From a virus: DNA of 41,558 bases. The translations under genes and the position numbers were made by a program. How positions within the stretch are numbered: position 1 is the stretch's first letter; each line of letters opens with the position of its first letter. The DNA lies in IMG/VR virus record IMGVR_UViG_3300036832_000918, positions 1-41,558 of that record; one strand, given 5' to 3'. The notes under the pieces are model-generated. The model did not search any database. It had not been told where the DNA came from and saw only the letters and a program-made list of their open reading frames with translations. Below are positions 19,231-27,960 of this stretch, piece after piece.

Positions 19231-21336
19231 ATGCCATCTGCATTCCAACTGCCAGTGGGCCCGCTGGCGCCCTCCCGCATGGGCATGCGCACGACCAAGG
19301 ATCGCCCGCCCATGGCGCGCCGCTCCGAGATCGCGCCTGACAACAGCGACTGGGACGGCGACGAGCAGGGCTACCTGCCGGTGTCCCGCCTGCGCGAGAA
19401 ATACATCGGCTATCTCACCGTGAAGGTGCAGGAATATGAAGAGCAAAAACTCTCCCGCCACTACTACCACGGCAGCCAGTGGACGCCCGAGGAAATCAGG
19501 ATTTTACGGAACAGACGGCAACCTATCATCACATTCAATGAAGTATCTCCAAAAATTGACAATCTGGTATGGATCGCTCAGCGGTTCCGGGCAGACCCTA
19601 AAGCCTACCCACGAACCCCAACGCATGCTTCAGGTGCCGAGGTTGCCACTGAATGCGTGCGGGCCGTGCTGGACGGATGCGAGTGGTCACACCTTGATGC
19701 TTACTGTGCTGGCCAGGCGGCCACGGAAGGAATTGCCGGAATAGAGATCAAGCTGATCGAGGGCGACCACGGCGACCCTGATATCAGCGCGGACTTCATC
19801 TTCGGGGATGATTTCTTCTATGACCCGACATCATTCAAGCCGGATTTCAGCGATGCGCGATACAAGGGGATCAGCAAGTGGCTGCATGAGGAGGCCGCCA
19901 TCGAGCTGTTCCCCGACAAAGAGGATGAGCTGCGATCGCTGATGGTGGAAACTGGCTTCGACCTGACAACTCATGCTGATCGTGAGTTCAAATGGGTATA
20001 TGCGAATGAACACAGGGTTAGACTGGTAGAACACTGGTATAAGAATCGCGGCAAATGGTTCTGGGCATTCTATGTCAGCAACCTGCTACTTGATCAGGGC
20101 GTTTCACCCTTTTTTGATGAGCGCAGGCGCTCTACAGATCGCTTCGTTATGTTCAGCGCTGCTGTGGATCACGATGGTGATCGGTACGGCTTTGTACGAA
20201 ATTTCAAAGGGCCGCAGGATGAAGTGAACCAGCGGCGCTCCAAGGCGCTCTACATCAGCAGCACGTCACGGCTGACGATCGAAAAAGGCGCTGTGGATGA
20301 CGTCGAGACGGCACGGCGCGAAAGCGCCCGGCCCGATGGCGTGATCGAGTTTAACAAAGGCTTCGAGCCGCCGGCCCCGGCGCCAAAGGACGAAGACCTG
20401 CAGGCGCACCTCGCACTGATGCAGGATGCCCGGGCCAAGATCACCGGGTTCGCCAACATCATGCCGGACCGCGTCACCGCGGCCGAGCAGGGCGAGCACT
20501 CGGGCGTCGCCATCGATCGCCTGCAAAAGGCCGCGTCGGCCGATCTGGGCACGTTCCTGCGCAATTACAAATCATGGAAGCTACGTGTCTATCGCGCAGT
20601 GTGGTCGGCGATCCGGCATAACTGGACGGCGGAGCGCTATATCCGGGTGAATTCCGGCGACCAGGAGATCACGCAGTTCCTGCAGATCAACGCGCTCGGC
20701 CTCAACCAATGGGGCCAGCCGGTGATCGAGAACATGGTCGGCTCCATCGATGTCGACATCATCATGGACGAGGGCCCGGACACCGCGAACCTGATGCAGG
20801 ACGCCTATGAACTGATCAAGGACGATCCGACCATCCCGTGGCAGGTGAAATTGGACTTCATGCCGCTGCCGGCGTCGTTCAAGGCGCAACTGCAGCAGAA
20901 GCTCGCCCAGCAGGCGCAGCAGCCCGATCCCAAGATGCAGGTCGAGCAGCTCAAGGCGCAGACCGCGCAGCAGAAGAGCCAGGTCGACATGGCGACGGCG
21001 CAGCACAAGGCCGCCGCCGACCAGCAGAAGGCCACGATCGACCTTCAGGCCAAGCACACGCAGGCCCAGGCCGAGATCGCCAACGCCCAGCAGGACGCGC
21101 TCGCCCGGCAGCAGGACGCCCAGCGGGCCCGCGAGCAGCACGCCGCCGACATGCAGCTGGAAATGGCCAGGTTGCAGGCCGAGCGGCAGAAGCTAATGCT
21201 GGAAATGGAGCAGGCGCGGCAGGAGCATCTGTTCAAGATGCGCGAGCTGCAGGAGCAGCACATCACCACCATGGCCGAGCATGCCGCCAAGCGTAAAGAG
21301 GCTGCGGCGCGGCCAAAGGCAAAGGCCGAGGCATGA
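19231..21336 (+). CDS. portal protein, P22-like
   Basis: 701 residues, close to P22 gp1 (725). Core features: RRQPIITFNEVSPKIDNLVW, AVLDGCEWSHLDAYCAGQAA, GISKWLHEEAA, FVMFSAAVDHDGDRYGFVRN, GPQDEVNQRRSKALYISS and MPDRVTAAEQGEHSGVAIDR, the pattern of P22-type portals. The final 150 residues are a long Gln/Ala-rich coiled coil (QLKAQTAQQKSQVDMATAQH), like the helical barrel that senses packed DNA in P22. Twelve copies form the ring for DNA entry and exit. Start at 19231 is uncertain: ATG 19279 and 19312 are in frame and none has a good ribosome site. Confidence 0.9.
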   Translation: MPSAFQLPVGPLAPSRMGMRTTKDRPPMARRSEIAPDNSDWDGDEQGYLPVSRLREKYIGYLTVKVQEYEEQKLSRHYYHGSQWTPEEIRILRNRRQPIITFNEVSPKIDNLVWIAQRFRADPKAYPRTPTHASGAEVATECVRAVLDGCEWSHLDAYCAGQAATEGIAGIEIKLIEGDHGDPDISADFIFGDDFFYDPTSFKPDFSDARYKGISKWLHEEAAIELFPDKEDELRSLMVETGFDLTTHADREFKWVYANEHRVRLVEHWYKNRGKWFWAFYVSNLLLDQGVSPFFDERRRSTDRFVMFSAAVDHDGDRYGFVRNFKGPQDEVNQRRSKALYISSTSRLTIEKGAVDDVETARRESARPDGVIEFNKGFEPPAPAPKDEDLQAHLALMQDARAKITGFANIMPDRVTAAEQGEHSGVAIDRLQKAASADLGTFLRNYKSWKLRVYRAVWSAIRHNWTAERYIRVNSGDQEITQFLQINALGLNQWGQPVIENMVGSIDVDIIMDEGPDTANLMQDAYELIKDDPTIPWQVKLDFMPLPASFKAQLQQKLAQQAQQPDPKMQVEQLKAQTAQQKSQVDMATAQHKAAADQQKATIDLQAKHTQAQAEIANAQQDALARQQDAQRAREQHAADMQLEMARLQAERQKLMLEMEQARQEHLFKMRELQEQHITTMAEHAAKRKEAAARPKAKAEA

Positions 21337-21791
21337 GAGCCATTGCAATCCTGCTCCTGATGGCGATGCCGGCCATGGCGCAATCGTCATTCCTGACGGC
21401 TGGCGGCCAGACCGTGCCCGGCATCGTCACGATGTGCCTCACGGCCGGCAAAGCCATGCCATGTGTTGGGACTGTTACTGCCGGCCCAGATGGGCGGTTT
21501 GCCACGGCTGGCGGCCAGACCGTGCCGGGCATGGTGAAGATGTGCCTGACGGCCGGCAAGGCCACGCCATGCACTGGGACTGTCACGACGGGGCCAGATG
21601 GCGAGTTCACCACGCCCGGAAATGCGATCGTTCCCGGCATTGTCAGCATGTGTGTCACCGCCGGTAAGGCGGCTCCATGCACAGGGACGGTTCCCGCCGG
21701 CCCAGACGCCGAGTTCACCACGCCCGGCGGCGCGATCATCGGCGGCGCGGTGCAGATGTGCGTCACCGCAGGAATAGCCTCGCCATGCTGA
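21333..21791 (+). CDS. secreted protein of four 36-residue cysteine modules
   Basis: 152 residues: signal peptide (MRAIAILLLMAMPAMAQSS), then three full and one partial copy of a 36-residue module starting at residues 20, 56, 92 and 128. Each module has the form FxTxGGxxVPGxVxMCxTAG then KAxPCxGTVxxGPDG, with one Cys pair. The DNA repeats every 108 bp (21390-21788). The same module opens the next gene. It overlaps the portal stop. Possible roles: export to the host envelope, or an appendage whose module number changes by recombination. No known family. Confidence 0.75.
   Translation: MRAIAILLLMAMPAMAQSSFLTAGGQTVPGIVTMCLTAGKAMPCVGTVTAGPDGRFATAGGQTVPGMVKMCLTAGKATPCTGTVTTGPDGEFTTPGNAIVPGIVSMCVTAGKAAPCTGTVPAGPDAEFTTPGGAIIGGAVQMCVTAGIASPC
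21390..21788 (+). repeat. 108-bp tandem coding repeats (3.7 copies)
   Basis: Four consecutive copies at 21390, 21498, 21606 and 21714 (the last about 75 bases long). They share the words GGCGGCCAGACCGT, GTGCCSGGCAT and GCCGGCAAGGC with third-position changes, so they have diverged under selection for protein. Confidence 0.8.
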
Positions 21792-22732
21792 TACGGGCCG
21801 CCATAAGCGCGCTTTTCGTGCTGGGGGATATTGGCATGCCCCTTGCTCAAAACAGCTTTCCCACGCCGGGCGGCGCGACCGTGCCGGGCTACGTCAATAT
21901 GTGCATTACCGGCAATCTGGCGGTGCCATGCAATCCCAGTGGCGGCGGTGGTGGCGGCCTGCTGCTCGACTCGGTCACCGCTACGGCAACAGCAGCTTAT
22001 TCGACCCGCAAGCTTCGGTCAGCATATGCGGGGGCTGCTATGCGAGTGATCAATACGACCACCACCTCGCAGGCCGATATTGGCTTCACCGGCAATGATC
22101 TGAACACTGCCGCGCTAGCGACTGCCTGCTCCGGCGCCACGTGCAGGATAGTCGAGTGGTACGACCAATCCGGGGCGGGGAATAATACTGGCTTGGACAG
22201 CACTACTGTTGCGGCGGTTGTCAATGCGGGGGTCAATTACACTCTCAACGGACACGTTGCGGTGCGAACTCTGGGAGCTGGGGCTGGGGATTGCCTGGGA
22301 GTCACCATGGCCATTGCTCCGCCGACTACCTTTGGGGTCGTGGCCAACATAACGAGCTACGTCACCAACTCCGCGCTCACGAGTGGCACCAGTGGCGGTT
22401 TCGAGATGACCATGGGGCCTACAGCCACGAGTTGGCAGCTTTATAATACTGGGACAGCATTGAATGGGGGAACGTACACCACTGGGACATCTTATGGGGT
22501 CATCGCGGTCGTTGATGGCGTCAACAGCACGCTGATCGCCAGCGGCGTTGTCAAGATTCCAACGGGAATGAGTCCTGGTACGGCCAGCAGCGCGAGTCAG
22601 CTTGTAGGCGGGGCCAACGGTCCTGCGTGCTTCGATGGCTACATGCCGGAATTCATCATTTTCAATTCGAACTTGAGCGGTGCTGATCGCTCGGCCATGG
22701 CTGCAAACTGGACGGCCTATTGGGGCACCTAG
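21785..22732 (+). CDS. secreted lectin-like (LamG/arabinofuranosidase-like) receptor-binding protein
   Basis: 315 residues from ATG 21785. Signal-like start (MLIRAAISALFVLGDIGMPL then AQ), one copy of the Cys module of the preceding gene (residues 25-49, FPTPGGATVPGYVNMC then ITGNLAVPC), a Gly6 hinge, then a domain like the concanavalin-A-type fold of alpha-L-arabinofuranosidase B: AYSTRKLRSAYAGAAMRVIN, DIGFTGNDLNTAALATACSG, CRIVEWYDQSGAGNNTG (the YDQSG signature). It ends in a strand-rich region (FDGYMPEFIIFNSNLSGADR). Probably binds host or environmental glycans. The signal peptide is odd for a virion protein. Confidence 0.75.
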   Translation: MLIRAAISALFVLGDIGMPLAQNSFPTPGGATVPGYVNMCITGNLAVPCNPSGGGGGGLLLDSVTATATAAYSTRKLRSAYAGAAMRVINTTTTSQADIGFTGNDLNTAALATACSGATCRIVEWYDQSGAGNNTGLDSTTVAAVVNAGVNYTLNGHVAVRTLGAGAGDCLGVTMAIAPPTTFGVVANITSYVTNSALTSGTSGGFEMTMGPTATSWQLYNTGTALNGGTYTTGTSYGVIAVVDGVNSTLIASGVVKIPTGMSPGTASSASQLVGGANGPACFDGYMPEFIIFNSNLSGADRSAMAANWTAYWGT

Positions 22733-25700
22733 TGACTTTTCCCGCCGATATTCGCGTCAATACTACATTTCCGTTTCCAGCCCTTGTGGAGGGCAACGGA
22801 CCGATTACGATCTCGAAACAGTCCGGCATCTGGACAGTCGGCTATGACGCAAGCCGGTTTCCAGCGACCAATGTGCCAGTAGGCTCGCTCCCAACCGACT
22901 ATACGCTCGTCTGGGATAGCGTAGCCAATAGGTACATCAATATTTCGCTCTCAAATCTTATTTCGTCTGGCGGCGGCCCGGCCGGTGCCACCGGCCCGAT
23001 AGGCCCGACCGGCCCGACTGGCCCGCCATCTGGTCCAACAGGCCCGACAGGACCGACAGGACCGGTAGGCGGCGTCAGCAGCGCTCCGGTATTTGCGACC
23101 GTGTCGGAAGCGCAGGGCGGCGCAATTCCTGCCAGCGCGACCAGTATCCAGGTACAAGGATATTATGCCCCTGGAGACAATGGCGGCGGTTTCTATCAAC
23201 GGGTTGCCAGCCTGCCGTCGGTATGGAAGAATGAAACCCTGAATGATAATGCCGTTCCTCCATGCATTGTCTCGGGCGGCGTTCCGATCATGGCGTCCGC
23301 CACGACAACACTTGGCTTTACACCGAATACAATGCTCCCGATTCCCGCGGGATGTCTTGTCTTCATATGTGCGAGAGTGGCCAGTGCCAGCTATCCATCG
23401 ACGATTACCGACAGTGCCGGCAACGTTTATAATATCATAGTGTCGTCGGTTGGTGGAGCAACCAACCATTTGAATGCCGCAGTTTATTACTGTGTCAGTT
23501 CGGTCTTTGCCCCGGTTGGGACGACGTTCGATATCGTCACTCCCCAGCCCAATGTTCAACTATTTGCGTGCTATCTGTCTGGGTTCCCTGGTGCAGTGGT
23601 GGATCAAACGGCCGTCGTGGTCCATGATACGGCGGCGCCCGTATCTATAACGACCGGGACGCTGACTGCCGCGCCCCAACTCGTTATCGGATGGGCCTCC
23701 ACTCTCAATGGTAATCCTTATTCCGTGCCCGCTGGCTGGGTCAGCCTGTTCCCTCCGTTGACATCCGTATATCCGTTGTGCGCCATAATAACGAATAGCA
23801 CGGCTCCGGTGACGTTTGCACCAACTGCTACGGGTGGTGACGACGTCAACACGGCCGTCGTCGTAACATTCAAGACGGCTCCTCGCACCGCTCTCGATCC
23901 GTCGTACTGGCAGCTTGTTCCCAGCTTTCCGCCACATACGGCGCAATTCGGAATAACACCGGGGCCGCACGACAATATGCTCTCGTTTCGCCAATTTACC
24001 AATTGGCTCGCATCCATTGCTCCACCGTCCGGCTCGAGCCTTGGCTTCTCTGGCGCCAGTCAGGCTGCAGGCACATGTACGATTACCATCGGCAGCCCCG
24101 CGGTGATCACGATCGGCACTCCGTACGCTCCGACAATTGCTTCGCACGGATTGCGCAATGGGTCGATGATCAGCTTCGAGACAACGGGGCATCTACCGAC
24201 GGGAATAGTCGCCGGCAAGAGGTATTTTGTCCAGTACGGCACCACCACGACCACGACGGTTCAGGTTTCCGATACATGTATTCTCAGCCCAGTTGTTGCC
24301 AACGGCGGAGTGCAGACGGCCGCCAAGGGCACGCCGATCGCCACATCCGGCACGCAATCCGGCACGCACTCCTACACGACCTATGGCGAGTCGTGGATGG
24401 ATTTCGTTCTCGATCCTGGAATGTATTTTGCGAGCATTAATCAGGCGCCAGGTCCGGGCGCGCCACTCAAGAAGTGGCGCTTGAACGGCTATGGCGCTCG
24501 GTTTCAGACCAACACCTTTTTCACGGGTACGCCATGGGTCGATATCAATGCCAACACGGGCGGCAGCCAGGTCGCATACTCGGCGCAGTTCCAAACCACG
24601 AACATGATCAATGGTCAGAATCAGAACTTTATCATACTGAATACCCCGGCCCAGGCGGTTAATTTCTATCCCGGCAGCTGGGTTGTCCTGATGTGCAACG
24701 AGATGCAGTCGAGCCAGACGGGCAACTGGAACCAGTATATATTCGAGTACTGCAAGGTCGTGCGGGTCAATGCTTCTACCGGAAGGATAGATTTTGGGGA
24801 TTATCTGCAATACAACTATCGGTCGACGTATCCGACGTTTGCCTCTCCGATCGTCGCCTTTAATGGGATCTGTGGTCCGGCCACCATCGTGCAGCTCAAT
24901 GATACGTTCGACCAGGAGATAGTGGTTCGTGGTGTCAATTTCTATGGGATCACCCAAGAGCAATGGCAATCGGTGCTGTCGTTCACGGCCGAGGACTGCG
25001 ATGTGTACGGGTGGGGCTTTAAGACTGGACCATTTCCCACGACCATGAGGAACTACACGTTCAAGAACTGCCGGATACATAATTCCGTTGCTGAAATTGA
25101 TAAGATGATAGATGTAATGGTGTTCGAGGATTGCGAGTTCGACCGCGGCTCGTATCTGCTGGTTCAGAGTGCTAGCGTCAATCGGATGGTGATCAAGGGC
25201 TGCAAGATGCAGAACGGGATGCAGGGCACGGCCAAGGATGTCTATATCGAAAATAGCGATATTGCCTTTGTGCTTCAGGTCGGCCCAGTGTTCGGGGTGA
25301 CCGAACGCATGACGGTTATCAATAGCCGAATTCAGCAGATCGCCAGTCAATTCCAGGAGTTCTCGATCCTTAAGATTCCGGACCCGTCATTTACGTTCTC
25401 CAATGGAACGCTGCAGTTCTTGGTAGGAGTTGCAGGTCCGTATGGAACGTGGAACGGGCCGAGCGCGCAGTCGGTCTGCCCGACGCTGTGGGCGCAGGTG
25501 GGGGCCAAGATAGCGATTTGCGCCTATCAGATAAGCGCAACTGGCATCCCCGCAGGTGGCCTACACCCTGGTGAGACCGTGGGGATGATGCTGGTGTTCA
25601 CAGTTCTCGATGTCTATCACGATGGCACGAGTGGAAATTATTGTGTCGATACCACGCTGTCAGCGATGCCCACGACCAACGTCACGGTGACGGGCACGGT

Positions 25701-26490
25701 AGCGGGAACGACCCTCACCGTTACGGCAATCACGCCATCGGATGCTTGTCTTTTGACGGGCATGAATATTTCTGGTGGCGGGCTGCCAGCCGGGACATCC
25801 ATCACACGGGACCGCGGCATTCCGGGGAGCCAAATAGGGGCTTATACACTCAACAACTCCGCGACGATCTCAACGTCGACAAATTTCACCGCCAGCGTGC
25901 CGATGAATTTTTTGCCACACCCATGTCCACGGGTGAATTTTATCAACTGTACGGGCGGACGAGTGGTATCGGACATGTCGGGGGCGCCGCCAGACAGCCC
26001 GTTGTGGAGCTATTTCCGTCGGGCATGGGCCGGCGTTACGTTCAATATTGGGTTCGCGGCGGAATACGTCCAACTTGCGGGCAACTTGGTATCGTGGACG
26101 GTCAATGTTCAAAAGGCCTATACGGGAGCGACCTCGCCGGCCAATTGCGTCATAAGCATATTCGGATACAAGAACGTAGGCGGGAATCTATACCCAACGT
26201 TCGTTACCCAGACCATCAATCTGGCGGTAGCCGGGGTTCGCAGTTTCACCGCGACCGGAACGTCGACACCGCTGTCAGGCGATACGCTCGTTGCGGTTCC
26301 GTTTTGGTTGACCGGCTCACATCAGATTAGCATGCCAGCATCGCCGGCCGGCACATTGGATAAGATGCCCATAGTCGTCATGCAGGGACAGACGGATATT
26401 GGAAGCGAGACGGCTTCAATGACTCTGAATGGGACCAAATTTGGCGCTGACTTGGTGGCCGATACCGCTACTGGCATGGTCATGGGGTGA
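22732..26490 (+). CDS. large tail spike with collagen-like stalk and beta-helix
   Basis: 1252 residues from GTG 22732, overlapping the previous TAG. Residues 1-80 (ADIRVNTTFPFPALVEGNGP, ISKQSGIWTVGYD, PTDYTLVWDSVANRYINISL) are a virion-anchoring domain shared with the fibre at 40331. A collagen-like Gly-Pro-Thr stretch follows (GATGPIGPTGPTGPPSGPTG). Beyond a small folded domain (APGDNGGGFYQRV) and inserted beta domains, the part from about residue 540 to 880 reads as a right-handed beta-helix (MIKGCKMQNGMQ-like turns, DVYIENSDIAFVL, MTVINSRIQQI). It has no signal peptide. It is the largest protein of the genome and the likely main receptor or polysaccharide-binding spike; enzymatic activity is not shown. 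Confidence 0.85.
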   Translation: MTFPADIRVNTTFPFPALVEGNGPITISKQSGIWTVGYDASRFPATNVPVGSLPTDYTLVWDSVANRYINISLSNLISSGGGPAGATGPIGPTGPTGPPSGPTGPTGPTGPVGGVSSAPVFATVSEAQGGAIPASATSIQVQGYYAPGDNGGGFYQRVASLPSVWKNETLNDNAVPPCIVSGGVPIMASATTTLGFTPNTMLPIPAGCLVFICARVASASYPSTITDSAGNVYNIIVSSVGGATNHLNAAVYYCVSSVFAPVGTTFDIVTPQPNVQLFACYLSGFPGAVVDQTAVVVHDTAAPVSITTGTLTAAPQLVIGWASTLNGNPYSVPAGWVSLFPPLTSVYPLCAIITNSTAPVTFAPTATGGDDVNTAVVVTFKTAPRTALDPSYWQLVPSFPPHTAQFGITPGPHDNMLSFRQFTNWLASIAPPSGSSLGFSGASQAAGTCTITIGSPAVITIGTPYAPTIASHGLRNGSMISFETTGHLPTGIVAGKRYFVQYGTTTTTTVQVSDTCILSPVVANGGVQTAAKGTPIATSGTQSGTHSYTTYGESWMDFVLDPGMYFASINQAPGPGAPLKKWRLNGYGARFQTNTFFTGTPWVDINANTGGSQVAYSAQFQTTNMINGQNQNFIILNTPAQAVNFYPGSWVVLMCNEMQSSQTGNWNQYIFEYCKVVRVNASTGRIDFGDYLQYNYRSTYPTFASPIVAFNGICGPATIVQLNDTFDQEIVVRGVNFYGITQEQWQSVLSFTAEDCDVYGWGFKTGPFPTTMRNYTFKNCRIHNSVAEIDKMIDVMVFEDCEFDRGSYLLVQSASVNRMVIKGCKMQNGMQGTAKDVYIENSDIAFVLQVGPVFGVTERMTVINSRIQQIASQFQEFSILKIPDPSFTFSNGTLQFLVGVAGPYGTWNGPSAQSVCPTLWAQVGAKIAICAYQISATGIPAGGLHPGETVGMMLVFTVLDVYHDGTSGNYCVDTTLSAMPTTNVTVTGTVAGTTLTVTAITPSDACLLTGMNISGGGLPAGTSITRDRGIPGSQIGAYTLNNSATISTSTNFTASVPMNFLPHPCPRVNFINCTGGRVVSDMSGAPPDSPLWSYFRRAWAGVTFNIGFAAEYVQLAGNLVSWTVNVQKAYTGATSPANCVISIFGYKNVGGNLYPTFVTQTINLAVAGVRSFTATGTSTPLSGDTLVAVPFWLTGSHQISMPASPAGTLDKMPIVVMQGQTDIGSETASMTLNGTKFGADLVADTATGMVMG

Positions 26491-26496
26491 TAAAGG

Positions 26497-26649
26497 TCAC
26501 CACCAGGAATATTCGTCGACTTTCCGGTCGCGTTCCTCCTGGCCCAGGCTGCGCCGGAACCGCGCGGCGGCAATGTTGAGCCAGATCACGGCAGCGGACA
26601 GCACCGACACGATTAGGATTAAAGGCGTCAAATCATCAACGGACTGCAT
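26497..26649 (-). CDS. possible single-span membrane protein on the opposite strand
   Basis: 50 residues from ATG 26649: MQSVDDLTPLILIVSVLSAA then VIWLNIAAARFRRSLGQEER, one membrane span and a basic tail. It is the only minus-strand candidate within the late genes. It sits in the 243-base gap between the spike and the repeat gene. No strong ribosome site; could be a chance frame. Confidence 0.35.
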   Translation of the reverse strand: MQSVDDLTPLILIVSVLSAAVIWLNIAAARFRRSLGQEERDRKVDEYSWW

Positions 26650-26667
26650 TCCTAACCCCCACCATTT

Positions 26668-26688
26668 CAAGGTCTCCCAGTGACCTTG
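26668..26688. terminator. perfect hairpin after the large spike gene
   Basis: CAAGGTC-TCCCAGT-GACCTTG forms a perfect 7-bp stem. No U-run follows on either strand, so intrinsic termination is doubtful; it may act as an RNA-stability or processing hairpin. Confidence 0.35.
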
Positions 26689-26733
26689 TAGCACAGCTCG
26701 CCGGCCGGGGCGATATCCGGCCATGACCAGCGG

Positions 26734-26955
26734 ATGGGTCAGCTGCTGATATCCGCCGCGGACGTGCCGCCGAGACAGGCGCAGGCCCCAGTCGATGGGC
26801 CGCTTAAATCGACCGCGGACGAGCCGCCGAGACAGGCTCGAACCTCAGTGGATGGGTTGTCGAAATCCGCCGCGGACGTGCCGCCGAGACTGGCACCGCC
26901 GCCTGCCGTAACGGGCAAATCCCAAGGACATTCACCATGGCTGAACGCACTCTAA
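26734..26955 (+). CDS. Pro/Ala-rich protein of 19-residue repeats
   Basis: 73 residues. The DNA holds a 57-bp repeat (2.6 copies, starting 26751, 26808 and 26865), read as 19-residue units: SAADVPPRQAQAPVDGPLK, STADEPPRQARTSVDGLSK, SAADVPPRLAPPP. The frame is kept and several changes are silent or conservative, which supports translation. Its end overlaps the scaffold start by 19 bases. Function unknown; it may be a disordered linker-like protein of the head module. Confidence 0.45.
   Translation: MGQLLISAADVPPRQAQAPVDGPLKSTADEPPRQARTSVDGLSKSAADVPPRLAPPPAVTGKSQGHSPWLNAL
26751..26910 (+). repeat. 57-bp tandem repeat
   Basis: Three copies at 26751, 26808 and 26865 (last partial), each beginning ATCSRCCGCGGACG and containing GCCGCCGAGACWGGC. 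Period 57 is a multiple of three. Confidence 0.85.
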
Positions 26956-27911
26956 CTGCGAATATGAGCGAGGACGAAGTCCTCAGCGCGCTGGTTGCCA
27001 ATACGCAAAGTGAAATCTTCCAGGCAGCGCTTAATCACGACGATGACTTGGATGGCACCGACACCCGCGCCGATGCCGAGCATGAAACCGACACCTCATT
27101 AGAGGAAATGGAGGATATCCTCGACGAGGATGTTCCCGAAGAGGTGGAGGAAGGCGACGACGAGGCGGGCGAAGAGGGGGCGCCCGACGAGCCGGCCGCC
27201 GAGGTTCCCGCGACAGACGAGGAAGAGCCCGAGCCACAAGCCCGGTTCCCTTCCGGCCGCCTGCGCGAGGAAGCGCTTCGCCGTCATGCCGTCGAGCAGG
27301 AGCGCGATACGCTCCGTGCCCAGGTCGCCGCGTTCCAAGCTCATCTGCTGACGCAACAGCAGCAGCAGAAACCACCGCAGCAAGAGGCGCCGCAGCCCGA
27401 CATATGGTCCGATCCGGAGGCTTGGGCGGCCAATCAGCGCGCGCAGATCACGCACGAGCTGACATCCCGCCACGTCAATGCTGCTCTCGCCGAGGCTCAT
27501 GAGGAGCACGGCGACGAGTTCGTTGCGGCATACAAGACATTGACCTCGCTCAATCCAGGCGATCCGATGGCGCGAGCTGTCGTGCAACGCATCTGGGACG
27601 CGCCCAACCCGGGCAAATCTCTGATGCGCTGGTATGGCGAGCAGAAAATCCTCCGAGAAAGCGCCGGCGATCCGGCTGCCTACCGGCAGCGCGTCGCCCG
27701 CGAGATCATGTCCGACCCCGAGTTTCGCAGGCAAATCCTCAGCGATATGCGCGGCGAAGCCACCCGGGCCGATGGTGGGCGTCCACGAACCTCGACGCGA
27801 TTACCGAAGTCTCTGAACGGAGCCAGCGGGTCCGGATCGATGCACGCATCGAATCCCGACCTCTACGACGGATCAGATAAATCGATTTTCGCCTTTGCAA
27901 TGAGGCCCTGA
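26937..27911 (+). CDS. scaffolding protein candidate
   Basis: 324 residues; AAGGA before ATG 26937. N-terminal half very acidic (LEEMEDILDEDVPEEVEEGD), then a Gln-rich coiled coil (RDTLRAQVAAFQAHLLTQQQ) and a helical C-terminus with basic residues (YRQRVAREIMSDPEFRRQIL). Acid-rich, helical proteins directly before the coat gene are usually scaffolds that guide procapsid assembly and then leave; position and build agree. There is no protease motif. Confidence 0.75.
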   Translation: MAERTLTANMSEDEVLSALVANTQSEIFQAALNHDDDLDGTDTRADAEHETDTSLEEMEDILDEDVPEEVEEGDDEAGEEGAPDEPAAEVPATDEEEPEPQARFPSGRLREEALRRHAVEQERDTLRAQVAAFQAHLLTQQQQQKPPQQEAPQPDIWSDPEAWAANQRAQITHELTSRHVNAALAEAHEEHGDEFVAAYKTLTSLNPGDPMARAVVQRIWDAPNPGKSLMRWYGEQKILRESAGDPAAYRQRVAREIMSDPEFRRQILSDMRGEATRADGGRPRTSTRLPKSLNGASGSGSMHASNPDLYDGSDKSIFAFAMRP

Positions 27912-27960
27912 CGCTTGACGCCGCTAACAGTGCTGGGGCCATACCCGAAGGGGAATGGCC

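Noticed and set aside
20581-21141. Leu-rich minus-strand frame opposite the portal C-terminus
   Set aside because: Produced by Gln/Ala-rich coiled-coil codons read backwards; not a real membrane protein.
24193-25350. Minus-strand open frame of 385 codons inside the large spike
   Set aside because: Shadow frame in GC-rich coding DNA; composition is not protein-like and the plus-strand gene is clear.
26751-26910. CRISPR array
   Set aside because: Units are contiguous 57-bp tandem repeats with no spacers, and they keep a reading frame.
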